DNA from: a bacterium D16-56
Lineage (GTDB): Bacteria > Bacillota > Clostridia > Lachnospirales > Lachnospiraceae
DNA length: 35,677 bases
Assembly (NCBI GenBank): GCA_003611875.1
Contig: RAYY01000045.1
Location: 1-35,677, forward strand
Reading direction: 5' to 3'
Shown here one piece after another: positions 16,481 to 25,071 of the stretch (its first letter is position 1; the number at the start of each line of letters is the position of its first letter). Position numbers and translations under genes: made by a program. Below the pieces are notes generated by a model. It was not told where the DNA came from and did no database searches. It worked only from the letters and a program-made list of their open reading frames with translations.

Positions 16481-16684
16481 CTAAATTGCGTCCAGTGTGT
16501 CAATGATTTTTTCAAACTGTTTCCTCTTGATCTGAATACGGTTGCCGTTCAAGATTACCCAGCCCGCCGTAGGGTTTTCCTCTGCAAGTTTCCGCAGCTT
16601 GTTTTCCCCAATGCGGAAATATTTTGACGCTTCTTCAATGGTAAGCGTGTACTTTTCCCAAATAGGCACATCAGCATTGCTCAT
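16481..16684 (-). CDS. xis: Excisionase
   Basis: 67 aa, typical of Tn916 Xis. Reads [20 protein letters not shown] then [20 protein letters not shown] and [14 protein letters not shown]: a MerR-like winged HTH that bends DNA at the element ends and drives Int towards excision. A ribosome site (AAGGGGGATTTAT) precedes ATG. The gene lies 88 nt before int with a long hairpin between them. Confidence 0.92.
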   Translation of the reverse strand: MSNADVPIWEKYTLTIEEASKYFRIGENKLRKLAEENPTAGWVILNGNRIQIKRKQFEKIIDTLDAI

Positions 16685-17123
16685 TCTATAAATCCCCCTT
16701 TCAAAAATGGGTAAATGGTTAATGGTGAAAAAGGGGCTGTGATCGGACGGTTAATAGCGTAACCTCACGGGAGTTTCACCCCTGCATGGTTCTCATGCAG
16801 CCCTACCCATTGCCTGCGACGCTTTGAACGCTCGGACTGTGGCGGTAAGGGAGTATCATTATATATTCTGCGCTTTCGTCGCCCGCAAGCTGCTAAACTT
16901 GCTCCCCGGCTCGGTGTTGGTCGCTCGGCTGTCCCGGCAGGGAAAAGAAAACCCCGCCGGGATAGTGTCATGGCGCACCCGCCGTATGGCTCGGCGCAAA
17001 AGGGACGTATCCGATCTGCCCTATGCTGCGCCGCCGTTATCTTGCGCCGCTTTCTTTGTCAAGGTGCTGGAAAGGTTCTGCTGGGGGCAGCGGAAAGAGG
17101 GACGCTGCCTGTCCTAAATCAGC
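16685..17123. other. Non-coding gap upstream of xis
   Basis: GC-rich and with hairpins such as GCATG/CATGC near 16783-16798 and TCCCGGC/GCCGGGA (16937-16963). Frames on the plus strand (16824-17117 and 16970-17155) lack ribosome sites and read against the operon, so I treat them as chance. Probably the regulatory leader of xis. Confidence 0.5.
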
Positions 17124-17375
17124 TTAAACCTCGAATGAAAGGACAGCCCGCATAAGCCGTGACCGTAAACGGTCGCGTATGTCCTCGTCTATGCCCCAAT
17201 ATACATTTCCCCGCTCGTCGTAGAGCTTGCGCATAGACAGGGACGTTATGTAGCTTTCGTAGTGCTTGACGACAATCGCCATAGCTTCCGGGTCGCCCTT
17301 TGTTGCGGCTATGATTACCGGGTAGGGTAACAAGCCGCGTTCGGCATTTTCATTGTTACCAGTCTGTGCAGTCAT
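17124..17375 (-). CDS. HTH-domain protein of Tn916 type (orf8-like)
   Basis: 83 aa: LLPYPVIIAATKGDPEAMAI then VKHYESYITSLSMRKLYDE and DIRDRLRSRLMRAVLSFEV. This is the small HTH domain protein always found next to the sigma-like regulator in Tn916/Tn1549 elements. It overlaps the sigma gene by 20 nt, so the two are coupled. In Tn916 the equivalent pair controls excision and transfer transcription. Confidence 0.85.
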   Translation of the reverse strand: MTAQTGNNENAERGLLPYPVIIAATKGDPEAMAIVVKHYESYITSLSMRKLYDERGNVYWGIDEDIRDRLRSRLMRAVLSFEV

Positions 17376-17799
17376 AGGCGCGTTCCTCCAAATAGCGTTT
17401 TAGTAGCTCAAAAGAGCTGTTGCGGCGATACTTCACTGTTGTCCTCGGAATGTTGCAGAGCCTTGAAATCTCGGTTTCGCTCATATCGAAGAAATAATAC
17501 AGCAGGATAGTTTCGCGCTTTTCTTCCGGCAAGCTCCGCAGGGCTTCGGCAAGCAGCTTTGCGGTTATCTCTTTTCCCGCAATAATGAAAGACTGTTCAG
17601 CTTCATCATCTGCAAAATATCTGTCGTAGGTAACAAGCTGGCTTTCTTCCAGTGGTGACAGATCGGAGAATGTTACTTCCCTTGATTGCTGCCGCTTTGT
17701 GTCCCTGTGGGCGTTCATTGCTTCGCGCTTCAATGCCTGTTTGCAAAAGCCATTAAAAGCACAACGGATTTGCCATTGGGTACGGTTCGGTTCATTCAT
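17356..17799 (-). CDS. Sigma-70 family regulator of the element (orf7-like)
   Basis: 147 aa from an ATG with a strong GAAAGGAGGTGAGAAC site; the longer frame to 17934 is not needed. A short N-terminal region (QIRCAFNGFCKQALKREAMN) is followed by sigma region 4 (residues about 95-140): LRSLPEEKRETILLYYFFDM then SETEISRLCNIPRTTVKYRR, a clear HTH. It probably directs polymerase to element promoters. Downstream of the 36-aa gene and the second Pho promoter, and therefore a possible target of phosphate control. Confidence 0.9.
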   Translation of the reverse strand: MNEPNRTQWQIRCAFNGFCKQALKREAMNAHRDTKRQQSREVTFSDLSPLEESQLVTYDRYFADDEAEQSFIIAGKEITAKLLAEALRSLPEEKRETILLYYFFDMSETEISRLCNIPRTTVKYRRNSSFELLKRYLEERAYDCTDW

Positions 17800-17938
17800 G
17801 TTCTCACCTCCTTTCGCAGCCGCGAAAGCGGGTGATTTTTTCTGATGTCCCCTTTCATAAACCCTCAAAACCGCGCACCCCCGAATAGGCGGTGATTTTG
17901 CAAACTTTTTGAAAAAATTTTGCCGGGGGAACACAAAA

Positions 17939-17966
17939 CGCCCGTCTACAAAGTTGCAGACGGGCG
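17939..17966 (-). terminator. Terminator after the 36-aa gene
   Basis: CGCCCGTCT (17939-17947) pairs with AGACGGGCG (17958-17966). On the minus strand it is followed by TTTTGTGTT. It could reduce readthrough from the small gene into the sigma gene. Confidence 0.75.
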
Positions 17967-17987
17967 CAGAGGAATTGTAAGCAGTAT

Positions 17988-18098
17988 TCAGTTGATTAGA
18001 CAGTTCATATTCGTGGGTAGAATTTCCCCCGGCGGTGGACGGGCTTTTTTTGATATGTCAATGACCGTCGGATTTTGTCGATACGGTATGTGCTTCAT
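17988..18098 (-). CDS. Small 36-aa peptide gene of the element
   Basis: M-K-H-I-P-Y-R-Q-N-P-T-V-I-D-I then KKARPPPGEILPTNMNCLIN to TGA. It has an excellent site (AAAGGAGGTAGCCGCC then ATG), which makes it likely to be translated although it is tiny. Proline-rich and basic, with no membrane segment. It lies between the second Pho promoter (18299-18353) and the sigma gene, with its own terminator. I do not know a function. It could be a leader peptide that couples translation to readthrough of the downstream hairpin, as known for Tn916 regulation. Confidence 0.6.
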   Translation of the reverse strand: MKHIPYRQNPTVIDISKKARPPPGEILPTNMNCLIN

Positions 18099-18227
18099 GG
18101 CGGCTACCTCCTTTAGCCGCCGCTTTTAACAGTGAAACCGCGTCATTCCTTGAGAAGATAAAAAAGAAACGGCGGCTTTGATTTTTCAAAACCACCGATT
18201 ATGTTGATTCTTGAAAATGAACGCAAA

Positions 18228-18273
18228 AATCCTACCTGTCAGCGGTTTTTGTCTTTTCCCGCATTGGCAGGTA
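18228..18273 (-). terminator. Terminator or attenuator downstream of the second Pho promoter
   Basis: On the minus strand TACCTG pairs with CAGGTA and GCGG with CCGC, with a small internal bulge, followed by GGATTTTTG. It is about 20-65 nt after the predicted start of the Pho promoter, so it would give a transcript of roughly 68 nt or act as an attenuator. Confidence 0.55.
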
Positions 18274-18298
18274 TTTCCATTTCTTTTGTTTTATTTAG

Positions 18299-18353
18299 AT
18301 ATTATCAAGTCAACATCAAATCCAATATCTTGAAATTGTAAAATCCATGTAAA
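18299..18353 (-). promoter_or_regulatory. Second Pho-box promoter, pointing into the element
   Basis: Minus-strand repeats TTTACA (18353-18348), TTTACA (18342-18337), AAGATA (18331-18326), TTTGAT (18320-18315), each 11 nt apart, then 10 nt and TAATAT (18304-18299). Same spacing as the pstS promoter at 24916-24970, including the shared GATATTGGATTTGAT. It is downstream of phoR and reads away from it. Confidence 0.7.
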
Positions 18354-18355
18354 AC

Positions 18356-18382
18356 AAAAAAGCTGCCGTATGCAGCTTTTTT
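18356..18382. terminator. Terminator of the pst-pho operon
   Basis: AAAAAGCTGC and GCAGCTTTTTT around CGTAT. It lies 27 nt after the phoR stop and works in both directions. It also insulates phoR from the second Pho promoter. Confidence 0.85.
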
Positions 18383-18408
18383 GAAAAATGGTTATACAAT
18401 TTAATGTT

Positions 18409-20064
18409 TCATTTTGGAAATGTTACAATAACCGTCGTGCCTTTTCCGACATGACTTTTTACATCAACTTTAGCATTATGGATTTTAGCGGCGTGTTTCA
18501 CAATAGAAAGCCCAAGCCCGGTTCCCCCTACTGCCTTAGAATGGCTCTTATCAACACGATAGAAACGCTCAAAAATCCGCTCTTGATGTTCGGGTGCAAT
18601 TCCTATCCCCGTGTCCTCCACTGATAAAACTACCATGCCGTTTTCATTCTGTATGTTCACCATTACTTTTCCGTTTTCATGGTTATACTTAATCGCATTG
18701 TCACAAAGATTATAAATCACACTGTATAAAAGCTGTGGTATGCCGTTAAGGGGAGCCGGAACGCCGGAAAGCTCCAATGCAACACATACGGTATCTGCCT
18801 CTGGCTCTAAGCTCTGTACCGCCTTTTCTGCCAATGTGTATAGGTCGATATTTTCTCTCTGCATATCGTCCGCACCTTCGTCAAGGTGCGAAAGACTGAT
18901 AATGTCCTCCACAAGCCGTATCATTCGTCCGGCTTCATCATAAATCTTTCCGGCAAAGGGTATTTTATCATTCTCCTTTACCATATCGTTTTTCAAAAGC
19001 TCCGCATACCCGGAAATGGAGTGAAGCGGGGTTTTTAATTCATGGGACACATTAGCGGTAAATTCGCGCCGTATCTGTTCCGCTTTTTCTTTTTCTGTCA
19101 CATTGAAAAAGAAAAGCGCGGCTCCTTTCACAATGTTTTCAGAAGTGATCGGGTCAGCGTCAATTTGATAGCTTTCTCCATGCAGCCGGATAATGTTTTC
19201 GCCCCGTTCTCCGTGCAAGGCTTTCGTAAGGATTTCCTGCAATTCAAGATTACGGCATAAGGACAGCATATCAGAACCGATACAGTCTGTGCCAGCGTCC
19301 AACAGTTTTCTTGCCGCAGGGTTTATACTGATAATTTTCCCTTTTTGATTTAGGAGAATCATGCCCTCATTCATGCTGCCGATAATCGTATTTAATTCAT
19401 TCTCTTTTTGGAGAAGCTCGGCTTTCTGCCCCCGTAGCTGTCTTTGCTGGCTGTCAATACGCCGTAAAAAAGGGGAAAGCTCATCATAGCCCTCATTTGA
19501 CAACGGATTATCAAGATCAATTTCATTTAATGGCTTTACTATTTTTTTTGAAACTTGAATAGCTAAAACAATGGAAAGAATCAGCGCGATCACAAATATA
19601 ATGCAAATCGGCTGTGTCATACCTAAAAGGAGCGTCAAAATAGAATTTTGAGATATGGAAAGCCGTAATACAGTGCCATCATCAAGTTTCTGCGCGGAAT
19701 AAAACGAACGCTCCATCAAAGTAGCAGAATACCGTTTACTTTCACCATAGCCCGAAGAAAGGGCTTCCCGCACTTCTTCCCGCTCTAAATGATTTTCCAT
19801 TTCCGCAGTATCAGACGCACTATCAAAAATAACATTTCCCTCTGTATCAATCCATGATATACGATAATTTTTCACTTTCAAATCATGGAAATAATCAATG
19901 CCCTCATTTGTAACGCCCTGTGCGGCAAGGGTTGTCTGCATTTTTAGCTGTGTCTGTTCAACATTTGAAAAGTATTCATACAGAACACCCATGAACAGGA
20001 CAACAGACGCAAGAAAAACAGTCAATGCGACAAGGCAGATTGAACGAAAAATTCGTTTCGTCAT
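18409..20064 (-). CDS. phoR: Phosphate sensor histidine kinase PhoR
   Basis: 551 aa. Two membrane helices (about 9-30 and 150-172) enclose an extracellular domain; a HAMP-like segment and coiled coil (172-225), a PAS domain (about 226-320, IIGSMNEGMILLNQKGKIIS), HisKA with phosphoacceptor His341 in FTANVSHELKTPLHS, and HATPase_c with N box NLCDNAIKYNHENGK, G1 VEDTGIGIAP and G2 VGGTGLGLSIVKH. All boxes are intact. It overlaps phoP by ATGA. It senses phosphate sufficiency with PstSCAB-PhoU and phosphorylates PhoP. Confidence 0.93.
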   Translation of the reverse strand: MTKRIFRSICLVALTVFLASVVLFMGVLYEYFSNVEQTQLKMQTTLAAQGVTNEGIDYFHDLKVKNYRISWIDTEGNVIFDSASDTAEMENHLEREEVREALSSGYGESKRYSATLMERSFYSAQKLDDGTVLRLSISQNSILTLLLGMTQPICIIFVIALILSIVLAIQVSKKIVKPLNEIDLDNPLSNEGYDELSPFLRRIDSQQRQLRGQKAELLQKENELNTIIGSMNEGMILLNQKGKIISINPAARKLLDAGTDCIGSDMLSLCRNLELQEILTKALHGERGENIIRLHGESYQIDADPITSENIVKGAALFFFNVTEKEKAEQIRREFTANVSHELKTPLHSISGYAELLKNDMVKENDKIPFAGKIYDEAGRMIRLVEDIISLSHLDEGADDMQRENIDLYTLAEKAVQSLEPEADTVCVALELSGVPAPLNGIPQLLYSVIYNLCDNAIKYNHENGKVMVNIQNENGMVVLSVEDTGIGIAPEHQERIFERFYRVDKSHSKAVGGTGLGLSIVKHAAKIHNAKVDVKSHVGKGTTVIVTFPK

Positions 20065-20735
20065 ACTTCCCCCTCCATTCGATACCCAACTCCCCGTACC
20101 GTTTCAATATAGCTCCCACATTCGCCTAATTTTGTTCGGAGTGTTCCAATGTGAACATCTACGGTTCGGGTTTCTCCTATGTAGTCAATGCCCCATATCA
20201 TTTCAAGAAGCTGATCGCGTGTAAACACCCGTCCGGGGTTTTCCATAAAAGTATGGAGCAGCTTATGTTCTTTCAGTGTCAACTGAACCCGTTCGTTGTT
20301 TACAAGTACAATATATGTTTCCAAATTCAATTCTAAATTACCAATTTTTAGCTTTTTAGTTTCTTCTTTCGGACTTGTACGGCGCAATACCGCTTTCACA
20401 CGGGAAATCATTTCCATCATGCCAAACGGCTTTGCAAGGTAATCATCAGCTCCCAAATCAAGCCCGGTTACTTTGTCGTATTCGGTTCCTTTGGCTGTCG
20501 CCATAATAACAGGAATATCCTCTGTCGTCCCCTGCATACGCAGCTTTTTCAATATGGAAATGCCATCTTCGCCGGGAAGCATTATATCAAGCATAATAAG
20601 CTGGGGTTTTTCTGTCTGCAAAGCGTCAAAAAGGGTGTCCGCGCAGTCAAAACCTTTTGCTTCAAATCCGGCAGAATTTAATGTGTATATCATCAGATCA
20701 CGGATAGAGCTGTCGTCCTCAACACAATAAATCAT
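20061..20735 (-). CDS. phoP: Phosphate response regulator PhoP (PhoB-like)
   Basis: 224 aa from the ATG at 20735 behind GAAAGGAG; an earlier ATG at 20783 lacks a site. Receiver domain with acid pair E6-D7-D8, phosphoacceptor Asp50 in IMLDIMLPGEDG and Lys in DYLAKPFGMME; winged-helix OmpR-type DNA-binding domain (about 125-222) with RVQLTLKEHKLLHTFMENPG and DVHIGTLRTKLG. Expected to bind the two 11-nt-period Pho boxes at 18315-18353 and 24932-24970. Confidence 0.93.
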   Translation of the reverse strand: MIYCVEDDSSIRDLMIYTLNSAGFEAKGFDCADTLFDALQTEKPQLIMLDIMLPGEDGISILKKLRMQGTTEDIPVIMATAKGTEYDKVTGLDLGADDYLAKPFGMMEMISRVKAVLRRTSPKEETKKLKIGNLELNLETYIVLVNNERVQLTLKEHKLLHTFMENPGRVFTRDQLLEMIWGIDYIGETRTVDVHIGTLRTKLGECGSYIETVRGVGYRMEGEV

Positions 20736-20818
20736 GTAAATCTGCTCCTTTCTTTCCTGTGGCAATATTCCGAAATCAATCATACCATATTACCTATATT
20801 TCATCAATGGCGGTATGT

Positions 20819-21460
20819 TCACCCCTCTTTGTTCCCTGTGATTGAGAACAGAACCCATTTTGCAATATTGACCGCATGATCTCCGATACGTTCAAAATAT
20901 TTTGCAATCATTAACAGGTCTATGGCATACTCACCGTCTGTTTCGGGCTTGCTGAAAAGTTCAATCAGCATTTTCTTCACCTTATCGAAAAAGGAATCCA
21001 CCACATCATCATAATCTATCACGGCTTTCGCCATCTGCATATCCTTTTTCACAAAAGCGTCAATACTGTCTGTTACCATTTTAATGACAGCAACCGACAT
21101 ATCATGGATAACTTGTGTGTCGTCGGTGGCGTGGATATTGGCTAATGTGATAATTTCCGCTATGTCTGCGGATTGATCTCCGATTCTTGCCATATCTGTC
21201 ACCATTTTCAGCGCGGACGATACAACCCTCAAATCTTTTGCCACGGGCTGCTGCTGTAAGAGCAGCTTTAGACACATAGTTTCAATTTCGCGCTCCTTGT
21301 GGTCTATCTGAACAGAGAGATCGGGAACAGCCTTTGCAAGCGCGGGATTCCCCTCTGTCAGAGCTTTTGCGGACATAGCAATCGCATTTTCACAAAAAGC
21401 CCCCATTGTAATCAACTCTTTATTTAATAAATCTAACTGTTCATCAAATTTTAGGCGCAT
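20819..21460 (-). CDS. phoU: PhoU, negative regulator of Pho signalling
   Basis: 213 aa, two tandem PhoU three-helix domains (about 15-105 and 120-205). Metal-binding type motifs: VSSALKMVTDMARIGDQSAD and LMIAKYFERIGDHAVNIAKW. It couples the Pst transporter to PhoR so that high phosphate keeps the kinase off. The start overlaps the stop of pstB by one base (TAATG), a sign of coupled translation. Confidence 0.95.
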   Translation of the reverse strand: MRLKFDEQLDLLNKELITMGAFCENAIAMSAKALTEGNPALAKAVPDLSVQIDHKEREIETMCLKLLLQQQPVAKDLRVVSSALKMVTDMARIGDQSADIAEIITLANIHATDDTQVIHDMSVAVIKMVTDSIDAFVKKDMQMAKAVIDYDDVVDSFFDKVKKMLIELFSKPETDGEYAIDLLMIAKYFERIGDHAVNIAKWVLFSITGNKEG

Positions 21461-22209
21461 TATCCAAACCTCCCCGTAATATAATCCTCTGTCCGCTTGT
21501 CCTGCGGCATGGAGAATAATTTTTCTGTTTCTCCAAACTCCACCATTTCCCCAAGCAGGAAAAACGCTGTCCTGTCGGAAATTCGGAGTGCTTGCTGCAT
21601 ATTATGTGTCACAATGACAATGGTATAGTCCTTTTTTAATTCTGCGGCAAGTTCCTCTACCTTTGCCGTAGAAATAGGGTCAAGTGCGCTGGTCGGTTCG
21701 TCCATCAACAAAACTTCCGGCTCCACTGCCAAAGCGCGGGCAATGCAAAGACGCTGCTGTTGACCGCCCGACATACCAAGCGCAGATTTTTTCAGCCTGT
21801 CTTTTACCTCGTCCCAAATTGCCGCCCCTTTTAAGGAACGCTCTACAATTTCGTCCAGCGCAGCTTTAGAACGGATACCATGCGTCCTTGCTCCAAAGGC
21901 AACATTGTCATAAATGCTCATAGGGAACGGATTCGGTTTTTGAAATACCATTCCCACACGTTTACGCAGTAGGTTAATATCCATATTTCCATAAATATCT
22001 TCACCGTCTAAACGGATAGTCCCTTTGATGTGGCAGCCCTCCACCAAGTCATTCATTCGGTTCAATGTTTTTAATAATGTCGATTTACCGCAGCCCGACG
22101 GTCCGATCAGCGCGGTAATTTCGTGTTCCTTAAACGCCACATTTATTTTTTTCAAGGCTTGAAAGTTTCCGTAGAATAAATCCAAATCCTCAACCACGAT
22201 TTTATCCAT
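21460..22209 (-). CDS. pstB: Phosphate ABC transporter ATPase PstB
   Basis: 249 aa. Walker [11 protein letters not shown]-loop [20 protein letters not shown], signature [17 protein letters not shown], Walker [14 protein letters not shown] and switch His in [13 protein letters not shown]: diagnostic of PstB. It energises PstA/PstC. It overlaps pstA by 8 nt. Confidence 0.97.
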   Translation of the reverse strand: MDKIVVEDLDLFYGNFQALKKINVAFKEHEITALIGPSGCGKSTLLKTLNRMNDLVEGCHIKGTIRLDGEDIYGNMDINLLRKRVGMVFQKPNPFPMSIYDNVAFGARTHGIRSKAALDEIVERSLKGAAIWDEVKDRLKKSALGMSGGQQQRLCIARALAVEPEVLLMDEPTSALDPISTAKVEELAAELKKDYTIVIVTHNMQQALRISDRTAFFLLGEMVEFGETEKLFSMPQDKRTEDYITGRFG

Positions 22210-23068
22210 CTGTGTTTTTACCTCCTATCTTTTTTGCCACAAACCCAGAAAGTGCATTTATCAGAATGACAACAACCAATAATACAACCGCAGTTGCGTA
22301 AGTCTGCTTGATATACAGTCCCTCACCCGAAATAGAATACATATGGACGGATAAAGTTCTTGCCGACGAAAAAATACTTGTTGCTATTTCTGCAACGGTT
22401 CCGGAAGTAAAGATCAGTGCCGCCGATTCCCCGACGATACGCCCGATTCCAAGAATAACGCCGGACAAGATACCCGGAACGGCGCAGGGCAGGACAATAG
22501 AGAATACGGTTCGTAGCTTTCCGGCTCCAAGCCCGAAGCTGCCCTCGCGGTAACTGTCGGGAACGCTTCGCAAGGCTTCTTCTGTTGTCCGCATAATAAG
22601 CGGCAAAATCATAATGCTTAATGTCAAAGCCCCGGACAGCAAAGACAACCCCAGCCCAAGATATTTCACGAAGAAAAGGGAACCGAACAGCCCATAAACG
22701 ATTGACGGAATCCCGGACAATGTTTCAGCGGTAATACCTACGATATGAACCAGCTTATTTCCCCGTCTTGCGTATTCTGTCAGATAAATTGCAGCACCAA
22801 TTCCTACGGGAACCGCAAACAGCAGGGAAAGCAGCATAATGAACAGTGTATTGATAAGTGCTGGAAGCAGGGACACATTTTCTGTTGTATATTTGCTGTC
22901 AAATAAATCCAGCGTTAAATTTGGAATCCCTTTTATCAATATGTATGCAATAATAAAAATAAGCGCAAGCATTGTAATCAATGCTGCAAGGCATACAGAA
23001 AGAAAGAGAACAAAAGATTTAGGGTCGCGTCTGTATGCGCACCATTTCCGTTTCAATTTTCCAACCAT
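22202..23068 (-). CDS. pstA: Phosphate ABC transporter permease PstA
   Basis: 288 aa, six membrane helices, with the conserved EAA-loop region [20 protein letters not shown] and [15 protein letters not shown] good AAAAGGAGGGTG site precedes ATG. Forms the membrane channel with PstC; the genes abut. Confidence 0.95.
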   Translation of the reverse strand: MVGKLKRKWCAYRRDPKSFVLFLSVCLAALITMLALIFIIAYILIKGIPNLTLDLFDSKYTTENVSLLPALINTLFIMLLSLLFAVPVGIGAAIYLTEYARRGNKLVHIVGITAETLSGIPSIVYGLFGSLFFVKYLGLGLSLLSGALTLSIMILPLIMRTTEEALRSVPDSYREGSFGLGAGKLRTVFSIVLPCAVPGILSGVILGIGRIVGESAALIFTSGTVAEIATSIFSSARTLSVHMYSISGEGLYIKQTYATAVVLLVVVILINALSGFVAKKIGGKNTDG

Positions 23069-23917
23069 TTATTTCACCCTCCTTTTGAACAGGGAGAGGG
23101 ACAGATTGATAATGAGAATGAAAACAAACAGGACAACAGCCGTACCAATTAACGCTTCACGGTGTAAATCCGTAGAATATCCCATTTCCAATACAATGTT
23201 TGTGGTCAGTGTCCGAACGCCGGAAAGCATACTGTCCGGGATAACCGCTTGATTTCCGGCAACCATCATAACCGCCATTGTTTCACCGACTGCCCGCCCA
23301 ATCCCTAATACAACCCCTGCAAAAATACCGCTCTTTGCTGCGGGAAGAACCGTAAAAAATACACTTCTTTCATGGGAAGCTCCAAGAGCAAGCCCTCCCT
23401 CATAGTAACTTTCCGGGACAGCCCGGATTGAAGTTTCCGAAACGCTGATAATGGTAGGTAAAATCATCAGCCCCAGCAGGACAGAAGCAGTAAGTACACT
23501 CATACCGCGCCCGCCAAAGGCTTCCCGAATAAAAGGCACTAAGACTACCAATCCAAAAAAACCGTACACAACCGACGGAATCCCCGCCATTAGATTAACA
23601 GCAGCTTTCAAAGGCGCATAGATACTTCTCGGAGCAAATCTTGCCATGAATACCGCTGTCAATATTCCAATCGGTACGCCAATAATCAATGCTCCAGCAG
23701 TTACATAGAAAGAGCCGACGATCATAGGGAGAATCCCATAGAGATTATTTGCGGGTTTCCAGCTTGTACCCAGCAAAAATTTGAAAACGCCTATTTCTTT
23801 TATTGCAGGGATACCGCTTGCAAACAGGAATATGCAGATTAGAATTACCGCTGCTATGGAAACAAGGGCTGTCAAGAAAAAAAGCAGTTTCATCACTTTT
23901 TCTTTTATATTCTTCAT
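23069..23917 (-). CDS. pstC: Phosphate ABC transporter permease PstC
   Basis: 282 aa; I chose ATG 23917 because AAGGAG is 7 nt before it, whereas the ATG at 23923 touches that site. Six helices, the GIPSVVYGFFGLVVLVPFI motif and cytoplasmic loop ETSIRAVPESYYEGGLALGA. Partner of PstA; 57 nt after pstS. Confidence 0.95.
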   Translation of the reverse strand: MKNIKEKVMKLLFFLTALVSIAAVILICIFLFASGIPAIKEIGVFKFLLGTSWKPANNLYGILPMIVGSFYVTAGALIIGVPIGILTAVFMARFAPRSIYAPLKAAVNLMAGIPSVVYGFFGLVVLVPFIREAFGGRGMSVLTASVLLGLMILPTIISVSETSIRAVPESYYEGGLALGASHERSVFFTVLPAAKSGIFAGVVLGIGRAVGETMAVMMVAGNQAVIPDSMLSGVRTLTTNIVLEMGYSTDLHREALIGTAVVLFVFILIINLSLSLFKRRVK

Positions 23918-23974
23918 AATCATGCTCCTTATTGAAAAGGGGCGGCGGCTTTCTTACCGCAGCCCCTTAAAATC

Positions 23975-24868
23975 CTACTGTGATATTTCACTCCAACGAA
24001 CCGCATTACCCATAAAAATATCTTTTACCTGTTCACTTGTAAGGTTATTTATGGGACAGTCATTATTAACAATCACTGTAATACCGTCCATTGCAATTAC
24101 GGTAGCGGTCAGTCCTTTTTCCATTTCGGAATCTTTCAGCTCACGGGAAGCCATGCCTATATCGCAGGTTCCGTCTATTGTGTCAGACATACCAGTAGAA
24201 GAATCACTTTGCTGTATCTCAATCGTAACGCCCGGATTTCTCTCAAGATAGGCTTCTTTGAGCTTTTCCATAACCGGGGTGACAGAGCTGGAACCCGCTA
24301 CAATAATTTTGCCCGAATCCATTTCCCCGCTGTAACTTCCCGCGTCAGATACAGAAATATATCCATTTTCTTCAATCACCGCTTGACCGTCCGCACTCAT
24401 AATGAAGTCGATAAAATCCTGCGCCGTGTCGCTCAAACCGTCTTTTGTTGCAATGTTAAAGGGACGTGCAATCTCATAAGTACCGTTTTTAATATTTTCA
24501 ATCGTTGCTTCGCAGCCGTCGATCTGAATCGCTTTTACAGTATCATTCATGGAGCCAAGAGAAATATATCCGATAGAGTATAAATCCCCGGCAACCGTTG
24601 TCATCATAACAGACGTAGAATTTGTAACGGCGGCGGTGTCTGTTGTATAGTCAATTTTTTCTCCCGCTTCATTTTTCTGCTCGATTCCAAACAGCTCTAT
24701 GAACGCGCCGCGTGTCCCCGAACCATCTTCGCGGGTAAGTACATTGATCTCTCTTGCCGTGTCAAATTTGGCTGAATCGCCCTCGTTCTTATTACTGCAC
24801 CCCGTTAATGCAGACAGCATTAGAACACTCATAAGGGCAAATGCCAAGTATTTTTTTGATGTTTTCAT
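23975..24868 (-). CDS. pstS: Phosphate-binding lipoprotein PstS
   Basis: 297 aa. Lipoprotein signal peptide with lipobox LTGC (Cys24), so anchored outside the membrane. Two PBP-like lobes; phosphate-contacting loops are likely REDGSGTRGAFIE (first lobe) and VAGSSSVTPVMEKL with SDSSTGMSDTIDGTCDIGMA (second lobe). First gene of the operon, with an AAAGGAGA site and a Pho-box promoter upstream. Captures phosphate and passes it to PstCA. Confidence 0.95.
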   Translation of the reverse strand: MKTSKKYLAFALMSVLMLSALTGCSNKNEGDSAKFDTAREINVLTREDGSGTRGAFIELFGIEQKNEAGEKIDYTTDTAAVTNSTSVMMTTVAGDLYSIGYISLGSMNDTVKAIQIDGCEATIENIKNGTYEIARPFNIATKDGLSDTAQDFIDFIMSADGQAVIEENGYISVSDAGSYSGEMDSGKIIVAGSSSVTPVMEKLKEAYLERNPGVTIEIQQSDSSTGMSDTIDGTCDIGMASRELKDSEMEKGLTATVIAMDGITVIVNNDCPINNLTSEQVKDIFMGNAVRWSEISQ

Positions 24869-24915
24869 TTTTTGAATCTCCTTTGCTTTTTGTTTTTCTT
24901 GAAGTTTACAGCTAT

Positions 24916-24970
24916 ATCATACAGGACAAAAATCAAATCCAATATCGCGGCATTGTAAAATTGATGTAAA
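24916..24970 (-). promoter_or_regulatory. Pho-box promoter of the pst-pho operon
   Basis: Minus-strand repeats TTTACA (24970-24965), TTTACA (24959-24954), GCGATA (24948-24943), TTTGAT (24937-24932) at 11-nt period, then 10 nt and TATGAT (24921-24916). This is the arrangement known for PhoP-activated promoters in Firmicutes. Leader about 40 nt. Confidence 0.8.
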
Positions 24971-25071
24971 GTTTCTATGCAGAAATAGGAATTATTTAAG
25001 CTATTGATAGGTACTATGTAGACATATCCAAAAAGAAAGGTGAACAGTAAAATGTAATAGGGTGAATGAAT

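Noticed and set aside
16824-17155. Plus-strand frames of 97 and 61 codons upstream of xis
   Set aside because: No ribosome sites, arginine- and cysteine-rich as expected from GC-rich noise, and antisense to the operon.
18409-20735. VanRS-type resistance regulators in the cargo position
   Set aside because: Adjacent pst and phoU genes, gene overlap and Pho boxes show they are PhoP and PhoR.
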